From contig NC_084766.1 of NCBI RefSeq assembly GCF_028858725.1, forward strand, positions 20,624,501 to 20,688,500: a DNA stretch of 64,000 nt. Direction: 5' to 3'. The notes under the pieces were generated by a model. The model worked only from the letters and a program-made list of their open reading frames with translations, did not search any database and had not been told where the DNA came from. Positions within the stretch are counted from its first letter, which is position 1. Each line of letters begins with the position of its first letter. The translations under genes were made by a program, and so were the position numbers. Positions 43,546 through 55,500 of the stretch are shown piece by piece. The stretch comes from Colius striatus. Its lineage: Eukaryota > Chordata > Aves > Coliiformes > Coliidae.

Positions 43546-46500
43546 TTCCCGAGACTTCAGCTAACTCATGAGGCGCTATTTTTTTTTTCCTTCTCTTTAA
43601 AGAAACCCTTCAAGTTAAGGCACTCTGTGATTTTATAGTCACTTTTCAGGGTGCCAGGTGAAGGGAAGAGGGCGTTGTGGAAGAGCGGAGGGAGAGGGAA
43701 AGGGAGTGGGTGCAAGTGGCCGTCAGGGACACGGAGCCGTGTGCTGGAGCTGCGCGGAACTCAGGCAACTGGCGCAGGTTCAGCATCCGCAGAGCCAGCG
43801 CAGTTAGACCTGGGGCCGGGTATCTGCCCGGACAAAGACCGCGTCAGCGAAAGGGGACGTGCACTGCCCCTCAGGGATCCGTAACAAAGTGATCTGGTAA
43901 AGCAATAAAAAAGAAAATACCAGTGGCGAAGCAGTTTCGAACCACTACTGACAGTGACCCAGGAAAAGCCAGGGAAGTAGTCCAAGCCCGGTGGCATGAA
44001 GTGCATGCAGCGCTTACTGGAAGTGGTGAGGCAGGATATTTCTTGCCTTAAACGTGCCCAACGTGAGGCGGAAGCTGCAGAGGTTAGCTCACATATCTGC
44101 TATCACTGAACTTACCTTCACAAACACTCATTTTGAAGGGCTGATGTCATCAAGGAAGGTAAGAAGGGGTTTCAGTGTCTGCAGCATAGGCATCCCTGGT
44201 AGTACAGGGGCATTAAGCCAAAGGGCTGTAGTGGCAGCCAGCTCCTGGGCAGGAGGCCTAGGCACGTGCAGGTGCACTGGCTCTACCTGTGCTGGGCAGA
44301 GCTGCCCCTGGGCAGCCTCGCACCCAGAGCCAGAACTAGGGCAGTGGGATCAGGCAGCAGCAATCAAGCAGCAGGAATCAGGGAGATCAAGCAGCTGGCA
44401 ATGAGCTCTGCTGAACAGCAGAGCCATCACTCGTCTGGATCTGTGGGTGCAATAATATGACTTCCCCAATCCTAGTTCTCACCTATTTGAGAGGGAGCTC
44501 ACTGGAGCTCACCTTCAAAAATCTCTTCAAAATGTGATTACATTGCCAATGAATGCAGTTTGCTTTGGGGTTTGACAGGTTAAAATTAGATGTTAAGGTT
44601 AAAAACACTAAAGTTCTGATCTGATTTAGAATATAACAGGTAGTAAAGTGTTTGAGGTGATTCAGAGGGTTCTATCCATGTCCCTGCACAAAGCATCAGA
44701 GCATAGTTAAATACAAAGAAGGATTTTCATCTGGTGACCGAAGTATGTATTCTCTGTTCCTTCACCAGAGCAGAAATGTCAGCCTAACTCAGTATCTTGG
44801 AACTATTCAGAATATAAATTAAAATTTAAAAATACTTTCTCTTATCACACTGCTCCCAGAGAATGGATATAATTTCTATTCCTATTTTCTAGTTGTTTCC
44901 AAATTTCAGTAACTTTCAGAAAGACTCTAGCACACCCACATACTTTCTATTTTTTAAAAATTAGGGGGTTTTATTAGCATGTTGTTCCACTACATATAAC
45001 TCAGTAAACCTGGGCAATGTTTGGCATACTAAGTTGATTAGACCAGAACATTAAAGTAGTATGTTGAATGAGACCTTAATTTTTGCAAGGAACTCCACTT
45101 TGCACTACAGTAGAAGCAGTTGCAGGGACAGCCATACAAAATATCAATGGTCCACATAGTCTAAGTTTACTCTGTAAAACAAGCTGCAAAACCACATACC
45201 ACTTAAACACACTCTAAAGGAATCGGCCATCTAAAGGGAGTGAAGTGTTATATTTTGTAATTGTCTGATTTAACTACAGAGCTGGCAGTTTTCTGTAAAT
45301 GTAGAAAACATATCTTTGAAAATAGGACCTCTGCATTACTGCACTGACCCTTCTTTCTCAATTCCCAGACAACTAACGCGTATATTAAACAGTACACATA
45401 TGCATGGCCATGAAGCCTCAGGTTAACCCAAGACTTAAGTATAAAGGCCCTAATTCTGGAAACATTTGTCTGCTTACGTTTCCACAGTTCATCACCATTA
45501 TCACTGAACAAAGAGAAAGTGACAACAAGAAAACTGTATTGTGTTATGAAAGGGAAAAGGGAGAAGAGTTTCTAAATTTCTGTGCTCTCTAGCTCTTAGC
45601 CACAACATCATCAAAATGAGGTGGGAGCTCTTAATATTGCTCCAGCTCTCCCAAATTGTGTAGTATTTGTTATATGTTCACTAGTACAGTGCTCCTAAAA
45701 ATCAAAATTAAAAGAAACAAACAAAATGACCAAACATACAACCTCCATACCCTCAGTATATTGCCATGATTTGCAGCTGAGATGTGAAATACTAATGGAC
45801 TGAATTTGGACAGCGACTCTTTTAAGACACTGGATGGTAACTGAGTCTTCTTGCTGTCACAAGCACTGAACAGATGCATCTCACTCAATATATAGGAAGC
45901 TCAGGATGCAACTAGTTGTGGGGAATGCCACCTCCCATTGCTGGGCTTCAGAAAAGGAAACTGGATTCTTTTTGTCCTTATATAAGATTTTAGAACATAA
46001 AATACTATTTTTTGTGGTTATTTTGATACTAATTATCAACTTCTGCCTTTGTGGGGGGAAAATAAAGAGACATGAGGAAAAAATTATACTGGAGATACTG
46101 GAAGCAGAAATTACTTAACATAGTAAAAGAACTGAAGTAGAGAATCCTCTCAACAAGAAGTATGAAGTTACTCTTTGAAAAAAGCTCTCCTGTCAGGGTT
46201 AACAGAAGGGAAGTTAATTACATAGAAAACTCCATTAAAATAGGACTAACTCTAGCAACCATTTGTCAAAAGTACCAAAAGCAAATCGAAACTCAGAAAA
46301 TAAGTGACAAGATTTTTCTTGGCTCCCACTTCTGAAGAAAAAAAAAAAGGCAAGAAAAAAATCCCTCCCCCCTTTTTTTTCTTAACACTTAGAAAGCCCC
46401 TGATGAGCTCATTCGTTTTGCCCCATGTAATAAATGTGGAGTGTAAAAAAAAAAAGGCCACCAAGTTCTGAAGGCTCACCCTTCTCATGCATATGGATTA

Positions 46501-49500
46501 GAATTGGGAGAAGTGGTTTGCTAAAAGTAAAGTGTGTTATAAAGATAACACCAGAAAGCAGACTTTTTTTTCCTCAGGGTTATATGTTTTAAAGCTTTAA
46601 AAAATCCTCTATGCAAATAAGACATTGACACACTTCCAAAGCTGAAATTACATCCCCATAAAGTGTATCTGGTGAAGCTTTTCAGTTGAAGGAAGGTGGC
46701 CCATTATGAAGGATGTTCTGATACAAGTAGAATCAGAGGTCTGAGAATCCCAAAATGACATGAGTTTTCAATGAAACTAAAGTTCCTGTCACCCCACCCT
46801 GGGAACACAGATGAAACCAGGTTTTATAAGCCTCCTTAGCAGATGCCTGTTGGTGAAACCATTTTAGAGGGCTCTGTAGGAGTGAAGGAGAGAGAGAATG
46901 TAGAAAGCTCTCAAAGGCAAAAGGAGAGAAACCAATAAATTGGTCTCCCTTGATAATTTTTATGGCTTTTAGTAGGGTTAGATATCCCTAATTGATTGAT
47001 TTTATTTCTATTGACTATTTAGTTCAATATAAGTCTGCAGTTTAGATATGACAATGAGTTTTTATGTTTAGATGAGAACCTCTGTGAGTCATTTTAGGCT
47101 GAAAACATACACCAGTGTTTGAATGTACACATCATAAAAAAGCACCTATCACCCCCACGTATGTAAAAGCCCCTGAAGTGCTTCCTTTCCACTTTTAGCA
47201 CCTGCTGCTCAGGGGGAAGAATGTGTGTAAGAAGCTAAATAACTGTTGACTTTTTTTTTTTTCCCCCTGAAAGACACACAAAACAACTTATATGGCAAAT
47301 AGATTGCTTTTAAGAGGTTGCAAATCCAGGAGGAGAAAAAGAAGTATGAAAAAAAATAAGGTGTTTTGAAAAATCTCCAGTTTTCTCATTATTCCTCTGG
47401 GAATATATGCCACTAGGGGAGGGTAGTGTAAGATGCTCTTGTGAGTAGAACCAATGTAGGTGGTTGGTGCTGCTTAAATTCTAAGAAATGATCCCCACTT
47501 CTTGTAAATGTACCAGGAAGTTCATCTCCGTGAGCGACAGCAGAGAGCCTCTTCTATCAAAAGCGTTATATTTCTGTATATTTGTCTCTCACCATATCAA
47601 CGTAGCTCATTTTTATAAAAGCACATGCAAGAGACAGAGAGGTTGGCTGTCATGAGTCACACAGAATCACAGTATGGTAGAGGTTGGAAGGGACTTCTAG
47701 AGATCATCCAGTTCAACCCTGCTGCTAAAGCAGGTTCACTTTGATCAGGTTGCATAGGAACATGATCAGGCAGGATTTTTAAACCTCCAGAGAAGGAGAC
47801 TCCACCACCTCTCAGGGCAGCCTGTGCCAGGGCTCCCTCATTCTTACAGTAAAGTAATTTCTCCTCATCTTCCAGTAGAACTGCTTGTGTTCCAGCTTGT
47901 GCCCGTTATCCCTTGTCCTGTCACTGGACACTGTAGAAAAAAGACTGGGCCCATCTTCTCAACATCCACCCTTTAGATATTTATAAGTGTTGATAAGGTC
48001 CTCCCTCAGTCTTCTCCTCTCCAAGCTAAACAGTCCCAGGTCTCACAGCCTTTCCTCATAAGAGAGATATTATAGTCCCTTCATCACCTTGCTAGCCCTC
48101 CACTGGACTCTCTCCAGCAGTTCTCTATCACTCTGGAACTGGGGAGCCCAAAACTGAACACAACACTCCAGATATTTCTACCAGGGCAGAGCAGAAGGAG
48201 AGGAGAACCTCCCTTGACCACACTCTTTTTAATACACCTCAGGATACTTGGCCTTCTTGGCCACGAGGGCACATAGCTGGGTCATGGTTAGTTTATTGTC
48301 AACCAGGATTCACAGGTCCCTCTCATCAGAGCTGCTCTCTAGCAGGTCACCTCCAGCCTATACTGCTACATGGGGTTGTGTCTTCCCAGAGGCAGGACTT
48401 GTCCTTGTTGAACCTCATGAGCTTCCTCCCTGCCCAATTTTCAAGCTGGTTGAGATCCCTCTGAATGTCAGCACAGCCTTCTGGGGAATTAGCCAGTCCT
48501 CCCACTCTGGTGTCATCAGCAAACTTGCTGAGGGTTCACTCCATCCCCTCATCCAGGCAATGTTTGTGCACATTCTGTAATTACAGACATTCAGTAAACA
48601 CACACACACAAAAAGTCAGCTAAGTTTTACTTCTATTAGTCATTTAGAAAGATGTTTCCTTCTTTCATTTTACCTCTGGATGTTTTCTAAGTGTGTGTGC
48701 TCTATACTTCACCAGTGCCATTCAGTTTCTCTGGCGTGCCCAGGTAGTTTGTGAGTACACAAGGGCTACAGTAATCTTCACTCTCCTTCTTCTCTTTACT
48801 GTTGCTCTGAGCCTTCCCTGCCTCCACCTGTTCCACAAAAATAAATGCTTTGGCTTCTCTGAATTGAATGCCAAAAGTAGGACAGGGTGACCCTGTGGGT
48901 GCAGAGCTTCATCAGGTACAACTGTGAGGGCAGTCAAGGAGGAGGTAGCCAGGCACTCATAATGAGACAAGTGCTGCTGAGCTGAGGCACATTCATAACA
49001 GCCTTGGCTGGGCAGGTGGCAGGGCCAGTGCCATGGTCCCTTCCTCACCACATTGAATCACAGTTCCTCCCTCAGCAATGGAAGATGCAGGAGTCCTTTC
49101 CCCACCAACTTCCTTAGGCCACAAGCCGTGCCTGGGCCCACCACGTCCCCCAGTCATGCTGCCTGCCTTCAGGGCTGGAAGTCTTCTGGTGCCATCAGCT
49201 TTCCTGCCTAAAGACCCACCATACCGCCTCAGAGCCTCCCCACCTTGGCCACTGCCATGTTTCTGAATTACTCTGCCTGCTGAGGCTTCATGGCAGGCAA
49301 GCCAGTAAGGGAATCACGATCCTCCAGCTCTGAGAGCCAGGGCAATGCCTGTACCCCCAGTACTGTCTCGTGACCATCCCCTCCCTCAGCCCCATCCAAT
49401 ACATGGCAGAAGTGCAACAGAGAAGCAATGGAGGTGCAGGGCTTCAATGCTGCTTTAGGGAAAATCAGCCGAGACTGGACATACAGAGTTGGGCAGAGAG

Positions 49501-52500
49501 AAACTTCATGAGGTTCAACAAGGACAAGTGCAGACTCCTGCCTCTGGGAAGGAACAACCCCATGCACCAGTACAGGCTGGGGATTGACCTGCTGGAGAGC
49601 AGCTCTGTGGAGAGAGACCTGAGAGTCCTGGTTGATAATAAACTAACCATGAGCCAGCAATGTGCCCTCGTGGCCAAGAAGGCCAATGGCATCCTGGGAT
49701 GCATCAAGAAGAGTGTGGCCAGCAGGTCAAGGGAGGTTCTTTTCCCCCTCTGCCCTGGTGAGGCCTCATCTGCAGTCCTGTGTCCAGTTCTGGGCTCCCC
49801 GGCTCAAGAGGGACAGAGAACTTCTGGAGAGAGTTCAGTGGAGGGCCATCAAGATGATCAGAGGAGTGGAGCATCTTCCTTATGAGGAAAGGCTGTGAGA
49901 TCTGGGACTATTTAGTCTAGAGGAGACTGAGGGAGGATCTCATTAATATTTACAAGTATATAAATGGTGGATGTCAGGAGGTTGGGGCATCCCTTTTTTC
50001 TTTTGTATCTAGCAACAGGACAAGGGGTAATGGGATGAAGCTGGAACACAAAAAGTTCCATTTAAACATAAGAAAAAACTATTTCACTGTAAGGATGAGG
50101 GAGCCCTGGCACAGGCTGGGAGGTTGTGGAGTCTCCTTCCTTGGAGGTCTTCAAGACCTGCCTGGACGTGTTCTTATGTGACCTGATCTAGGTGGACCTG
50201 CTTCTGCAAGGAGGTTGGACTAGATGATCTCTAAAGGTCCCTTCCAATCCCTATCATTCTATGATTCTATGATACAGCCCTGACTGTATTTTAGTAATTA
50301 TTTCTTAATCAGGCTTTCTGTCCCAGTTTTTAGTAAGTCGGTTCTCCTAGGCAAAAGGAAGACAATCATGCTAACTGGGCACATCCATTTGACAACTTCT
50401 GTTAAGATCTTACATTAACTTAAACCATTTAACATCATTATCCTGAGACTTTGGGAAAAGCACCCTCAAAACTTTGGCAGGAAAGGAAGATAGTCAGAGC
50501 ACTGAATGGAGGAAGTGGTGGGCTGAGCATCCATACTCAGAATTTCACAAGTCCTAAACTGCTTTTTGAGCAGCTGAAGCTTCTCCTCCAGATGCAAAGA
50601 ACAGCATTTTTAATTTCAATCTGTAACGAGTGTCATATAAACTTTAAAACATAAACCTCAAGCATTATACAATTTAACTTGACTGTGCATTCAAAGAAAT
50701 GCATTGGGGTGTAAATCATTTGAAAAGGAGAGTGATACTTCTTCCAGGAATATATAGGTGTCATCTACTAGGTAGAGAAGTAAATGAATTGGAAAACAAA
50801 GTGAGAACAAGATCATTTCAGAAATCAGGTGTTTTTGGCTGAAATTAAAATTTTTTAGTGGTCATTGTTCAAAGATGCATAAACACTGTTCACTTTGCAA
50901 GCAACAGTAGGGTGGCAAGAAATTAAGATATCATTTGAATTAAGGACGTTCTATATGAATATTATTATTATTACTGGCTAAGAAAGGGCAGATTTAGACA
51001 CAGTGATCTGAGGCAGAGGAAGCTGGTCAAGAAAATAATGGGAGTTCCTTTGCTTTGCATTATAATTAGGCATATGAGGATATCTGTTACAACTCAGATA
51101 TATAGGCCTGTTCTCAACCATTAATATTCAAAATACAGTCCCTGTATTTATAGGGTTGATAGCACCAAATCTGTGTCATTGTCCTTTAACTCTTCTGAAG
51201 TAATGAACAACTTTAATAAGGATATGAATATCAATATATTTAGCAGTAAAGTAGCAGTACTGATGTAATTCTGTGCTAGTAGTAAAACACATCTACAGTC
51301 CTTGACAGTTTTGGAGTTGTTTTGTGCTTTTTTTTTTTGTAATTATAACTTGCTGTTCTTCTCTCCTAGGTGATTGTCTCCGTTATTGAAACACGGTGCA
51401 AAAATTATACTGAAGCTCCAATACGTATAAAGTACAATAAATCAATTACAAGCAGGATCATGGCTAAGAGGGAAACTAAGTGTAACCTGGATGAATACAT
51501 GTTAGATTCTCAGTGTTGCAAGAAATGTGAACGTGGTGAGTATCATTATAAAAATGTGCTGAAAAGTCATTAGGGGTGGAAACCACAATATGAACAATTG
51601 CTTTCTGCTGGGATAGCTATGTGTCACCTGTGATTTCCTGGATGTAGTGCTTCGTTCTAGTGGTATCTCTCTATCATAGGACATCAGACACTTATAAAAT
51701 ATTTGCTGAGCTCAGTGCACCAATAACTTTTCAATAGAAAATAGTTACAGCATCCTTGTTACAAAAGAGTCAAGTTACATACATGTTTGAAAAAGCTTAA
51801 AAAAGTGCAAGCACAGGCTTTTGCCTACAACAATCCATATATTCATGGGTTTTCCACTTTTATTTGGCACATTCTTCAGCAAATTTGGAGGAAGGGGGGA
51901 GATAATCAGATCTTATGTATACTACATTCCCAAAGAGCATGTATGTATGCATAAAGAATATAGATTCTATCCACATTTGTAAATCAAAACTTATTAGGGA
52001 TTAAAAAGAAAGTCTGACATAGGTGGTGCTCTCTGTCCAAAGGTATTGCAAATCTTAATTCTCATTTTTCTGCCTTTGCAGGTTTTGTTAAAAATACCAG
52101 CTGCCCAAAAGATATTAGCAAACACTGTGTTCGGTGTGAAAATGGAAAGGAGTACACAGATCATGCCAATGATTTCAGCAAGTGCTTAAGATGCAAATTA
52201 TGTGACAGCGAATTTGGTATGTCTATAGAAATAGCAGCTCTATCAATGACTTTTTTGATACAGGATTTGACTGATTTTCATGTAATTAATAATATTATTT
52301 TTAAATGCTGGAATTGATAGAGTAATGTCTTTTATGCATCCAAGATGTTGTGTGTGATATAGGATCCACCTATCCCAGTATTCTACATTCAGTTACGGAG
52401 GCAAAAGATGCTTTTTAGAGAAAGCACAAACAAACCTGTCCCCTTTCTGTGGGCTGTTCCCTGCAAAGTCTACCAGCATCCACAGCTATGGGAAAGGATG

Positions 52501-55500
52501 TTAGAAGGTCCGTCTTTACCTTGCCATTTTAGTATCTTTTTGTGTGCCCTGCTGGGGAACACCAGGTTCCAGAAGCTGACTATCTGTTGCATAAATACCT
52601 ATCACAGATTTATTGGGTTTTTTAAAGGTCGAGTGAACTAGTCTCCTACTAGTGGCACTAAGTTTCCTATAGTTCTAGTATACTTGGATTTAGGGAATGA
52701 TAGTTCTGCATTCCTCTTATTGAGTTTGATGAGGGACAGCCAACACTCCAAGTACACAGATCACCTGCTGGAACATCAGTCTACAGTGCTTGCCTCTTCC
52801 CATCATATCTCCATGTGCATAGAAAATCTTTCTCTTTTTCACTGCTATAATAAGCATTTTTGGATGGGTAATGGAGTACAGCAAAACGATCCAGTATTTT
52901 ATGCAGTGCCACAAAGGAAACTATTAGTTAAGCAGAAGGGGGAGAAAGTGCTAATGGGATGACTAATCACATTATCCCATGGATAATAATGTAGTTGAAG
53001 AAGAGTCAGTAGAAAATATTTGGCAGGAGGAAAAGTACCACTGAAGTTTCGTGAGAACCATTCTTAGATCATGCACGTCTGATATTTCTATGAATGACTT
53101 CAGCACTGGTTTCACAGTAGAACTTCACCAAATTTTGAAAGATAGTATGGTTTCCTATTACAGCGGGGCACTGAATGTGGTAACTCAAAAGTTCACTTCT
53201 ATTCCTATATGCCTATAAAAATGGCCTTCAGAGTAGGTAGCTACTTAGAGTAATTTTGAAGGCAGAAATGTTTTTTCTTAGATGGAGATAACCTCATCAT
53301 ACATACTGAGGACAGGAGAAAACTAATTCACTTGTTGCGATACTTAAGCAGGGAATGTGTTAGTATGGAATTCCTTACCATTGGAGGTCCTCAAGAAGAG
53401 AGAAAACTTGTCTCTCAGGGAGAGTAAATAACCTATCTCTGACATCAAGCAGGGAGATGCACTACGTCATCTTTTGAGTTTCCTTCTGGCTTTACATATC
53501 TGAATGGAAACAAGAAGCTGACAACATTTGGCACTGCCAAACAAATCCTGTTTAGTGAATACTTTGTTGCGTGATCTGTTTTCTGAGCTCTTGGCCAATA
53601 GAAGTCCCTTTGCCATCTCTATTCCCAGTACTCTGGCAATGGGGCTCCTTATAAAAGCTTTGTTGTTCTTAGAATTAAACCTCACCAGTGCTAGCAGTGG
53701 TAGAGCTAAAAGCCCATAAATGTGAGGACAAGAGCTTGTCAGTACAGGCCTGCTTTTAAGGCCTACTTTTTCAAACTAACAAACTTTAAGGGTTTTATTT
53801 TAGGGTTGGAGGTTGCGAGGAACTGTACCCCAGTACAGAACACAGAATGCACCTGTGCAAAGAACCATTTCTGCAATTCTTCTGTACCGTGTATGCATTG
53901 TGACCGATGTACCACGTAAGTTGATGCCTTCACTATTAAATATGGAATAGTTAATATCATATATTATCACACTTTTTTGTAAACAGTTTCAAAGCAGAGG
54001 CTAAGGCAATGTGTTACCTGAAGGAAAACACTAGTTTTCCTTTACTCTTGAGCTGACTGAGCTCAGTCAGCTTCACTTGCATCCATGCCAGCTTTGCAGA
54101 GTCCCACGGAAAAAACTTGTATATGTCCACCAAGTCTATGTATACTTTTCAAAAATAACAAAGTATCATTTGTAATGATTTTCCCTGTTGGCTTTCTGTG
54201 ATCTACATGCCATTATATGAAATATTTAGCTGATAAAAAATGTTAGAAGATTTTGATTTCCTCTTTTGACAGAACTTATAAAGAGAAAATCAAATCCCAT
54301 TGTAATTTTTGTTCATGTTTATTTTCTGCAGATGTGAAGGTGGCATAATTAAACAACAGTGTACTTCAACTTCAGACACTGTGTGTGGAACGAGAGGTAA
54401 CGATTTAAGATGTAGCATTGTCTAGCATCTGCTGTATTTTGAGAGGCAATTGCAACTGAACTGTTCTACACAATGGGATACAGTGATTCCTGACAGCTAA
54501 GGGCATCATATCCAGTGGGTCCTGTATTGACCTGTAGAGCATGGTTGCTCTTTTCCCTTGATCACTGTGCAGATGTAGGAGCCATTACTCCTTTTTAGAG
54601 GTGACTCATCATAGGTAAGACTTTGTCACAAAAAGGTAGATTCTACCACCAGGAAACAACAGAAAGGCTTTTATAATCTGATGCAATCATGTTTAAAATT
54701 TAGAGTATGTTGCTGTATTGCATTTCTTGACAGTTTTCATGTAATGTTTCCAATGTTCCATCAGAAACAGAACTTCCAGGATGGGCCATTCCTTTGATAG
54801 TGCTGTCAATTTTGATAATGGTAGCCGTGCTAACATACTGTCGTAAGTGATTCCCTATTCCATATTCCTTTCATACTCTGGATAAGATATTCAGCTGCAT
54901 ACTCAGATGTAATTTTGTATTCTTAAGAGTCCAGAGGACAGATGTACTCCATTCTGGAGTTTAAAAAATGCATTTTTTGTTTCAGTTATGAGAAAACAAA
55001 AATGTTTTACTAGCAAGGAGAACCCAGGTGAAGTGGTCTTCAAACCAAAGTCACCTTTTGTAAGTATTGTTGCTTACATCACGAAAACCCCTCAGCTGCA
55101 TGTAAGGAACTTCATTGTATTTAAATTACACTGGGACTCCCCAAGACACATGCATGCCTCGTTCCTGTGACATTAATGGAGTAAATTTCACCATGAGGAC
55201 TCTTTTAGGAGACACAAGAGAAACGCTGTATTATGTCTTCTGGATTTGTTGACATGTTTCTTAACTTACAAAATCAAAACCTGATAAATGACCAGGCATC
55301 CACTTAGCCCAGGGTACCTGCCCCCATGCATGCTTTTAAGCAGTAGCACTTGTGAGAGAATTCCCCAAGCTTACCCCAGTCAAAAGAGGCCCCTCTGTCT
55401 TATCTGATTCTCTCAGTCATAAAACAGGAGAATCATGGAGAAAACAAAAAATACAGAAGTGTCATGAAATGTATTTTTCCTCTTATACAATCTTGGTGTT

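Larger units (their letters stand above)
43420..51369 (+). other. FAS: FAS intron 1
   Basis: An 8 kb intron between GTAAGT and TTCTCTCCTAG. It holds the downstream shoulder of the CpG island (to about 43.9 kb), a moderately GC-rich stretch near 44.2-44.4 kb, two CR1 copies in opposite orientation and a GC-rich unassigned block between them. No separate gene is supported. Confidence 0.85.

Noticed and set aside
42996-43638. Two long overlapping frames over the FAS promoter (168 and 159 codons)
   Set aside because: They run from CR1 into GC-rich island DNA, where stop codons are rare by composition. Overlapping frames are open equally, and no family or splice support is seen.
44054-44404. 116-codon frame in FAS intron 1
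   Set aside because: Located in the intron downstream of the CpG island, with biased GC composition, no known domain and no splice context.
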